Shown here: piece by piece, positions 58,219 to 64,000 of the stretch
Numbering within the stretch: position 1 is the stretch's first letter
Layout of the letters: each line of letters begins with the position of its first letter
NCBI GenBank assembly: GCA_963827315.1
Contig: CAWHAL010000001.1
Coordinates: 124,001-188,000, forward strand
Direction: 5' to 3'
Source of the DNA: CAVXEF01 sp963827315
GTDB taxonomy: Bacteria > Planctomycetota > Phycisphaerae > Sedimentisphaerales > Anaerobacaceae
DNA: 64,000 nucleotides
Position numbers and translations under genes: made by a program
Notes under the pieces: model-generated
Told to the model about the DNA's origin: nothing
Databases searched by the model: none
The model's input: the letters and a program-made list of their open reading frames with translations, nothing else

Positions 58219-58247
58219 ATTATACCAACATCCGTGCCGAACTGCAA
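58219..58247 (-). promoter_or_regulatory. Promoter of tmRNA
   Basis: On the minus strand TTGCAG (58247-58242), a 17-base spacer and a perfect TATAAT (58224-58219). The mature 5' end lies 55 bases downstream, implying a processed leader. Confidence 0.7.
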
Positions 58248-58253
58248 CAAAAC

Positions 58254-58269
58254 TCCCGATGAATCGGGA
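58254..58269. repeat. 16-bp palindrome TCCCGATGAATCGGGA
   Basis: This is the second copy of the palindrome seen at 7401. It begins five bases beyond the EF-G paralogue stop, followed on the minus strand by GTTTTG. It may end that transcript before the tmRNA promoter. Confidence 0.6.
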
Positions 58270-58274
58270 TTGTA

Positions 58275-60311
58275 TTAATCTGTGTCTTTTGCCTTTTGTT
58301 TTGCATAGGCTGCCACTATCTGCTGTTGCACATTGCTCGGCACAACCTCGTAATGGCTGAGGCTCATCGAATAGCTGCCGCGCCCGCTGGTTACACTTTT
58401 CAGCTGGCTGTTATACTGCATAACCTCCGCCAATGGCACTTGTGCCTTAATCACAACAAAATTACCCGCCAGCATATCTTGGCCGATTACTCTGCCGCGC
58501 TTGCCCGCCAGGTCACCGGTGATATCACCCATATTTTCAGCCGGGATGGTAATCTCGATATTGACTATCGGCTCAAGCAGCACAGCCTTTGCCTTTTCCA
58601 GCGCATCGATGAACGCGCCTTTGCCTGCCGCCCGAAACGCCACCTCTTTCGAATCTACCGGATGGCTTTTGCCGTCATAAACAGACACTTTTATGTCCTG
58701 CATTGGAAAACCCGCCACCACTCCTTTCTGCATCACGTCCTTGACCCCTTTAAGAATCGCCGGCTCAAACTGACCCGGAACGGACCCGCCGTAAATATCC
58801 CAGCTGTATTCCAGCGGCGGCTCTGAACCACGCGCACTCGGTTCCACTCGAAGATAAACTTCGCCGAACTGCCCTGCCCCACCGGTCTGTTTTTTATGCC
58901 GGTAATGCCCCTCCGCTTTTGCTGTAATCGTCTCGCGATAAGGAATCTTCGGCTCCTTCGTCTTTATCGATAGCTTGAAACGCTTATCCATCTTTTCGAG
59001 CATAACGCGAAGATGAAGGTCGCCCAGTCCGCTGGCGACCAGCTCATTTGTCTGCTGGTAATGGGTAATCTTAAGGCACGGGTCTTCCTCACATAATTTC
59101 TCCATCGCCGTACTAATCTTCTGCTCATCTCCCCTCGCTGCTGGTTCCAGTGCCAGCGAAAACATCGGCTCAGGAACAGCCGGTATACTGAACCTCCCTT
59201 TTACTTTACCATCGTGGATGAGGTCTCCGATTTTAAATTCCTCTATCTTGGCCAAAGTAATAATGTCACCGGCTACTCCAGTACTGATTTCTTTATTTTC
59301 TCCTCCCTGCGATTTAAGAATATGGCCCGGCCGAATGGCCTTCTTCTCATCATTGCGGAACAGATTACCGTCCGATTTAAGTGTGCCGCTGAAAATCCGA
59401 ATGGTTGAATACTTCATATTTGAGCGCGGGTCGAACCCGATACGAAACACAAGTCCCGCCAGCGCCGCTGCAGGGTTTGCCGTGAGCTTTATTACGCTTT
59501 CACCATCCTTCAGTTCAACCGCATCCGCCTGCTCAGGTGACGGCGTATATCTTACGATAAAGTCCAGAAGCTCCCTGATGCCGATTTCCTTTCTTGCGTT
59601 GGTAAAAAGTATCGGAACTACTGTCCCCCTTTTCAGCGCCTTCACAAACACACCCACAATTCTTTCAGCACCGATTTCTTCACCGCCAAGATAGCTTTCC
59701 ATAAGTGCGTCGTCCGCCTCTATGACGCTTTCGATAAGCTCCGTATGGGCAGCCGAAACGTCCATCAGCGGCGAATCACCCGTCTTGTTCTCAACGCAGT
59801 CGATAACCGACGTTTTGTTCGCAGTCGGCAGATTCGCACACCGGCACTGCTGACCGAAAGTCTCACGAATACCTTTCACCAAAGCTGCCAAGTCCGCGTT
59901 CTCAGCGTCAATTTTATTCACGACTATAAGCCTCGGCTTATTCGCTCCGCTGGCCGTCTCGAACAGCTTCCGTGTATTTGTCTCTATACCGGCTGCGGCG
60001 CTTATCACGATTACCGCCGTCTCAGCAGCTGGCACCGCCTTGATTGCCGGCCCCACAAAATCGGGATACCCCGGCGCATCAATGATATTGACCAATTTGC
60101 CGCCGTATTCGGCGTGAATCACCGCCGACTGTATCGAGTGCTGATGTTCTTTTTCCTCATCATAATAATCACATATGCTCGTCTTATCGTCGACGCTTCC
60201 AAGCCGATTCGTTGCGCCGCTGATGTGCAGCATCGCCTCAGCCAGGGAAGTTTTGCCGCTTCCGCCGTGCCCTAACAGGACTATGTTGCGAATATCACCG
60301 GTTTCAGTCAC
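58275..60311 (-). CDS. Elongation factor G paralogue
   Basis: The 678-residue translational GTPase has G1 LLGHGGSGKTSLAEAML, G3 I-I-D-A-P-G-Y-P-D-F-V, G4 V-V-N-K-I-D and domains II-V (GRVIGQDMLAGNFVVIKAQVPLAEV, G-R-G-S-Y-S-M at the end). The G1 loop reads GHGGSGKT rather than the usual AHIDAGKT of EF-G1, and the protein is slightly short. These features mark the EF-G2 (FusA2-like) subfamily, whose roles include ribosome recycling or stress. The tmRNA gene is next to it in the same direction. Confidence 0.93.
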   Translation of the reverse strand: MTETGDIRNIVLLGHGGSGKTSLAEAMLHISGATNRLGSVDDKTSICDYYDEEKEHQHSIQSAVIHAEYGGKLVNIIDAPGYPDFVGPAIKAVPAAETAVIVISAAAGIETNTRKLFETASGANKPRLIVVNKIDAENADLAALVKGIRETFGQQCRCANLPTANKTSVIDCVENKTGDSPLMDVSAAHTELIESVIEADDALMESYLGGEEIGAERIVGVFVKALKRGTVVPILFTNARKEIGIRELLDFIVRYTPSPEQADAVELKDGESVIKLTANPAAALAGLVFRIGFDPRSNMKYSTIRIFSGTLKSDGNLFRNDEKKAIRPGHILKSQGGENKEISTGVAGDIITLAKIEEFKIGDLIHDGKVKGRFSIPAVPEPMFSLALEPAARGDEQKISTAMEKLCEEDPCLKITHYQQTNELVASGLGDLHLRVMLEKMDKRFKLSIKTKEPKIPYRETITAKAEGHYRHKKQTGGAGQFGEVYLRVEPSARGSEPPLEYSWDIYGGSVPGQFEPAILKGVKDVMQKGVVAGFPMQDIKVSVYDGKSHPVDSKEVAFRAAGKGAFIDALEKAKAVLLEPIVNIEITIPAENMGDITGDLAGKRGRVIGQDMLAGNFVVIKAQVPLAEVMQYNSQLKSVTSGRGSYSMSLSHYEVVPSNVQQQIVAAYAKQKAKDTD

Positions 60312-60824
60312 TTTTCAACCTCCAAAAAACGCTTTCGTCACCATCCAAACAGCCCTAAACTGGATAATGATACAACACTCCAGCCGGAAAAAACAGCTTT
60401 TTTTCAAAAGCAGCTTAGCACTTCGAGAACAACCCTTTCACACTGGACCACCATGCTTTCTTGTGAAAGCAAGAACGAAGGCCGCCAACGCAAAACTGCC
60501 TCACCTATAGAAAAACAAAAAATGAAAAAGTGCCGACTTTTTTATAACCTGTATCGACTCAGTTTACCGCCGTTTTTATTGGACATTGGAGCCAGCCTCA
60601 TAAGCACCCGACTCCCCTTCTCTATATGTTGTAGTTCAAGCTATGACCACCCTGTTATATAGTGGTTCGCATTATAGGGCCTTGTATTTCCTTCCGCCTC
60701 CGCCGCTAAAGAAAAGACATCCGCCTTGTCGATATTGCCTGCTGTCTTCCCTCCTGTCTTCCGACAGGAAGACGCAGGGACAAGCACAAAACCAGGAACC
60801 GTCGAAACTCACAGGGACATACGT
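60312..60824. other. 513-base intergenic region with hairpins
   Basis: No convincing gene is present. It has a small AT-rich hairpin with GCCG loop and U-tract (60525-60542), and two mutually exclusive hairpins near 60744-60773. In one, CCTGTC pairs with GACAGG; in the other, GTCTTCC pairs with GGAAGAC. The TGTCTTCC motif of the 28-kb tandem repeats occurs twice here. The second set lies 52 bases upstream of the small gene at 60825. Confidence 0.45.
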
Positions 60825-61025
60825 ATGAGCAAAAGGGAATTGATAGACCGCATTTGCGAAATAAACAAAACCGCCAGGGCAGAGTTTCTGGCTACCTTTT
60901 CTGAAGAAGAGCTGCACAGTTACCTTGAGCATCTTAGGCAGCTCAGCCTGGAAGAACCAACCATTTGCGCCGCCGATGACTCACATCACCAGTTCGAGCC
61001 GGCGACGCAAAGCACCTCTATCTAA
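60825..61025 (+). CDS. Small conserved-looking protein
   Basis: A 66-residue protein starts M-S-K-R-E-L-I-D-R-I-C-E-I-N-K-T-A and continues with A-R-A-E-F-L-A-T-F-S-E-E-E-L-H-S-Y-L-E-H-L. The pattern of regular helices (a K/R start, I/L heptads) is like small planctomycete proteins of unknown function that I have seen near EF-G genes. AGGGA lies nine bases upstream of the ATG. The C-terminal 20 residues are hydrophilic. It converges with the CvpA-like gene. Confidence 0.6.
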   Translation: MSKRELIDRICEINKTARAEFLATFSEEELHSYLEHLRQLSLEEPTICAADDSHHQFEPATQSTSI

Positions 61026-61103
61026 CGGCCAAACCCATCGTCTTTTTGTACCCGGCGGCTCCGGATTCGGCCGCTCGGCTAAATTCTTCTGCGATACCAC
61101 TAC

Positions 61104-62222
61104 TTACTTGCTCGGCGCCGCCTCTTCAGATGGTGGAGCAGACGGCTCTTCTGCCGGCCGACGCTCTGCCGGCATCATCGCAGGAACTTGAGCGACATTG
61201 TTCTGCTTGAATTCGACCAGCACAGGCACAAAATTCTCCGGAACCTCAAAAGCAAAGTCCATAAGCGCCTGTCCTGCAGTGAAACTCTCACGTCCTGCCT
61301 CTATCGGCTCATTCAACCGTTTTATTTCCAGCAGCTCCGGCGCCCTGAGATATCCGATAGGGTAGACGTTTATTCCTTTGCCCGCAAAGGGTTTTTTAGC
61401 CTCGTCTTTTCGCTTACAAATCAATCGCACTTGTGAGAGTGTAAATCTTCCGCTGTCCTGCCTTAGTTTACCCATTCTCATCCCCACTCTCACAATTGTC
61501 AGATTGCAGCCGCTTTTAGCTGCCGCCACTCTCCCTTCTGCATCCTGTAAACCCTCAGGAGCAAGCCAGACAGCTTGTTCTCTCGGAACTTCTATTACTT
61601 CAGGACCTGTAATGATTGACACCTCCCTGCCGGAAGCAAGTCGATTCAGATACAACTGGTCCAGAAAGTTAGGATGCAGAGCCGCAAAGCTGTTCTCGCC
61701 GCTCATACCGCCTCTGCTTATCAGGCTGAACCACCCTGTTAAAAAACCGTCCGCATTCAACAACACTCTGTTAGGCCTTGCCACATCTGGGCTTGCTGAA
61801 TCGAAACGCTGATACGGGTACTTGCTTGACAACGGCCCCATCGCAAGAGCCGTAAGCAGAAGGCCCGACAGCATAAGGCCTAACAATATCCCACAACAAA
61901 CACGCCCGACCCGCTCAGGCCAGAGCCCAAGGTTGATATTCTTGCTGATTAGCCGACTGACGCCTGTCTGAAAAACCGCGAATATTAAAACAAAAAGCAG
62001 CGAAAAACTTAGCATCTGCGCCCACGGCATAAGAGATGGAAAACGACCGCTGGCACCTCGCCCAACGAAAAGAAATCCGCTTAAAAACTCAAAGTAGCCG
62101 AACGAAACCATGCTTCCCCAAACAACAATCATTAAGGTGGTCAATGAGCCGACAAGTGACCCCTTAAAATACTGATAAACAACACATCCCAAAATAATCA
62201 GCACTACAAGTATACTGCCCAT
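61104..62222 (-). CDS. CvpA-like membrane protein
   Basis: Four N-terminal hydrophobic segments (SILVVLIILGCVVYQYF; TTLMIVVWGSMVSFGYF; MLSFSLLFVLIFAVF; VCCGILLGLMLSGLLLTALAM) followed by L-L-N-A-D-G-F-L-T-G-W match the colicin V production (CvpA) family layout. The last 230 residues are a soluble charged domain with a proline/glutamate-rich tail. CvpA proteins have roles in envelope homeostasis and colicin V export. It lies 36 bases after the degenerate GspE-like gene and in the same direction, suggesting that they function together. Confidence 0.72.
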   Translation of the reverse strand: MGSILVVLIILGCVVYQYFKGSLVGSLTTLMIVVWGSMVSFGYFEFLSGFLFVGRGASGRFPSLMPWAQMLSFSLLFVLIFAVFQTGVSRLISKNINLGLWPERVGRVCCGILLGLMLSGLLLTALAMGPLSSKYPYQRFDSASPDVARPNRVLLNADGFLTGWFSLISRGGMSGENSFAALHPNFLDQLYLNRLASGREVSIITGPEVIEVPREQAVWLAPEGLQDAEGRVAAAKSGCNLTIVRVGMRMGKLRQDSGRFTLSQVRLICKRKDEAKKPFAGKGINVYPIGYLRAPELLEIKRLNEPIEAGRESFTAGQALMDFAFEVPENFVPVLVEFKQNNVAQVPAMMPAERRPAEEPSAPPSEEAAPSK

Positions 62223-62258
62223 CGTGTCCTCTTCGATTACACAGCCGCCTTCAACATC

Positions 62259-63935
62259 TCATCTGTTCGCGTCCCGTCGCGGCTCTTTTACCTTCTTCTT
62301 TGTTGAAAATATCCTCACCATCTCGTTGATTGCTGTTTCGCCGGCAATAACCCTCTTAAGCGCCTCCTCTTGCAGGTAAACCATTTTAGCACGTCTGAAC
62401 TCGGTACCAATCTGCGACAGCGAATCCGACTGTTTTATAACTTCTCTTAACCGGTCGTCTATCATTATGATTTCGAATATTCCTGTTCGGCCGAGAAAAC
62501 CCGTCCCCTGACAATCTTCACACGTTGTGGCTTTGCCCCGCTTATCGTACACAGCCTCGCCGGCGCGGTAGAGCACCTTTGCTTTCTCCGCAGGTATGTT
62601 GAACTTCCTGAGAAGCTCCTTGTTTGGCTCGTATCCCTGTTTGCATCGCTCACAGAGTTTCCTCAGCAGTCGCTGGGCACTTATGCCCGCCAGCGTCTCA
62701 GCCGCCAGGCTCCTGTCGCCGACCAGTTTTATCCACTTCCCCAGTGCCTGCATCACGTTGGTCGCATCAAGTGTAACATATACGAGCTTTGCATCTTTAG
62801 CAGCCGCACATGCAATCTTTGCCGTTTCAGCGTCCTCGCAGTCAGCTACACCGACAATATCCGACCCCATCCTTATTATTGACTCCAGCCTTTTGCCGTA
62901 GCTGGTCGTGCCGGTATCGCTGAGAGTGAACATATTTTGCGTTATGTTCAGCAGCTCGGCGGATGGTTGTCTCTCGAGCGTGTTGATGCTGTTAAGAAAG
63001 GCATCGTGGCATCGCAGAAGCGCATAAAATGTCGTTGTTACGCCGCTGCCTTTGGGACCGGTTATGATAAATACCCCCTCTTTAACCTGACGCAGCTTAC
63101 TTAGCTGCCGGTACTGTTCTGCCGTCAGTCCCATCTCTTCCAGCTTTTTCATCTGGTGCTGAGCCACCTGTCTGACTATGACCTGCTCTCCCGCCGTTGA
63201 GCCGGCGGCCTTCAGCTCCCACTCGATGCTTTCCTCATCTCGATGCACCGTAAAACGACCCGTCTGCGGTTTGCGCTTCTCTTCGGGGTCCAGGTCTGCA
63301 AGGTTCTTCAGAAACCGAAGTAAGTACTCCGTCTGTTCCTTGGCCAGGTCCGGCTGTTGCAGACCCGCGCCGTCCACGTAGTAGGTAACCTTACAGCTTT
63401 CAGGCCCCGTTGAAAAAGCAATGTCGCTCGCTCTTCGCCGTTTGACATTGGTAAACAGCTCACATGCCGACTTGTAGCCGAAAAAGTCCGCCGTTTTCGG
63501 TTCCGGCACCGGCACTTCATTGTTGTTGGCGGTTATAAACACAAATTCACCACCAGCCGCCGGCTTCTTCGCTCCCCTCGATAGTAAACCTTTGATATGT
63601 TCAGCCGTCAAAACACGGTTGAAATCCGGAACCTTCGCATTGCGGTGTAGCACATAGCTTGCTGATGCCGCACCAACAGCCACCAGATAAAATAGCATCC
63701 CCACAATAAAAACGGGAACAACCAGCCAGATTAACGCCGCCGCTGCCCCAACCCCGACTACGATTCCTGTCCAGAAAATCTCTTTGGTCCCCACCGTCTT
63801 GGCGTCTTTGTTCACCCAGCCAACCAGCGAAAGCCACAAAAAAAACAAAATCAGAAAAACAGCAAATTTAACCGGCGATATATATCCGCCGTATCCTGCC
63901 GCCGCTAACAGTAATTCCGCCATAAGGCGCCCCAT
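62259..63935 (-). CDS. GspE/PilB-like protein with three N-terminal TM helices and lost catalytic residues
   Basis: Residues 22-98 hold three transmembrane segments, absent from true GspE. The C-terminal part keeps the GspE fold and both zinc C-x2-C pairs (CERCKQGY, CEDCQGTGFLGRTG). But the Walker A is G-P-K-G-S-G-V-T-T (293-301), with valine in place of the lysine, the Walker B region is S-D-I-V-G-V-A-D-C-E-D instead of D-P-D-I-I-L-V-G-E-I-R-D, and the His box H-L-V-L-S-T-L-H-T-N has become K-L-V-Y-V-T-L-D-A-T-N. ATP hydrolysis should be lost; it may act as a membrane-bound partner of the active GspE at 30901-32595. The start is either the ATG at 63935 or the one 12 bases later. Confidence 0.85.
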   Translation of the reverse strand: MGRLMAELLLAAAGYGGYISPVKFAVFLILFFLWLSLVGWVNKDAKTVGTKEIFWTGIVVGVGAAAALIWLVVPVFIVGMLFYLVAVGAASASYVLHRNAKVPDFNRVLTAEHIKGLLSRGAKKPAAGGEFVFITANNNEVPVPEPKTADFFGYKSACELFTNVKRRRASDIAFSTGPESCKVTYYVDGAGLQQPDLAKEQTEYLLRFLKNLADLDPEEKRKPQTGRFTVHRDEESIEWELKAAGSTAGEQVIVRQVAQHQMKKLEEMGLTAEQYRQLSKLRQVKEGVFIITGPKGSGVTTTFYALLRCHDAFLNSINTLERQPSAELLNITQNMFTLSDTGTTSYGKRLESIIRMGSDIVGVADCEDAETAKIACAAAKDAKLVYVTLDATNVMQALGKWIKLVGDRSLAAETLAGISAQRLLRKLCERCKQGYEPNKELLRKFNIPAEKAKVLYRAGEAVYDKRGKATTCEDCQGTGFLGRTGIFEIIMIDDRLREVIKQSDSLSQIGTEFRRAKMVYLQEEALKRVIAGETAINEMVRIFSTKKKVKEPRRDANR

Positions 63936-64000
63936 TTAACAACTAACAAAATCTCACAAAATACCGCTCGCCGTGCTCCTGATGCCCTTCAGTGCCATCT

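Overview
The window reads as a chromosomal segment of a planctomycete, most likely a Phycisphaerae/Sedimentisphaerales-type bacterium known from sediment metagenomes. That placement is inference from gene content: LL-diaminopimelate aminotransferase (DapL), a PEP-CTERM protein, a hybrid type II secretion/type IV pilus locus with fused PilM-PilN, a glycoside hydrolase and a polysaccharide-lyase-like lipoprotein, an ECF sigma cassette, an EF-G paralogue, and tRNA genes that do not encode CCA. No rRNA, CRISPR array, prophage or complete insertion sequence was seen.

Layout. 1-7.4 kb: the 3' end of a PstS-like gene, a divergent asnA/dapL pair with good promoters, a folK-deoxynucleoside kinase fusion, panC, panD, lgt and a rhomboid protease. 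7.4-11.7 kb: an ECF sigma factor with two downstream partner genes, a small Cys protein, a 27-residue basic peptide and a RACo-like [2Fe-2S]/ASKHA protein. 11.7-19.1 kb: a fatty acid operon on the minus strand (rpmF-plsX-fabH-fabD-fabG-acpP-fabF), interrupted by a frameshifted GH10 xylanase gene. 19.1-22 kb: tRNA-Lys, a candidate small RNA, a tRNA 3'-half remnant, an FHA protein, a PEP-CTERM protein and tRNA-Arg.

22-32.6 kb: a ten-gene minus-strand pseudopilus/secretion locus (ATPase, inner-membrane platform, four or five pseudopilins, PilM-N, PilO, secretin). One pseudopilin carries exactly seven roughly 55-residue repeats, which I read as a beta-propeller on a pilus tip. 33-41 kb: a response regulator, a hybrid regulator-PAS-histidine kinase, coaE, rho, valS, a bifunctional-nuclease-family protein and lspA. 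41.7-53 kb: a TPR lipoprotein, gpmI, an ankyrin lipoprotein inserted between two ~188-bp copies of the gpmI-mutL junction, mutL coupled to a btuFCD-type ABC transporter, a TraR/DksA protein, yacG, a membrane protein and tRNA-Val. 53-64 kb: a HEAT-repeat protein, a PL11-like lipoprotein, tmRNA, an EF-G paralogue, a small conserved protein, a CvpA-like membrane protein and a GspE-like protein that has lost its catalytic residues.

How the genes work together. Acyl-chain synthesis (FabDHFG, AcpP) feeds PlsX phospholipid synthesis, and CoaE, PanC and PanD supply coenzyme A. Lgt and LspA mature the several lipoproteins encoded here. Envelope display systems dominate the accessory content. Small palindromic and tandem repeats recur across the window and have altered several proteins: both mobile loops of HPPK, the rhomboid tail, and the start of the propeller pseudopilin.
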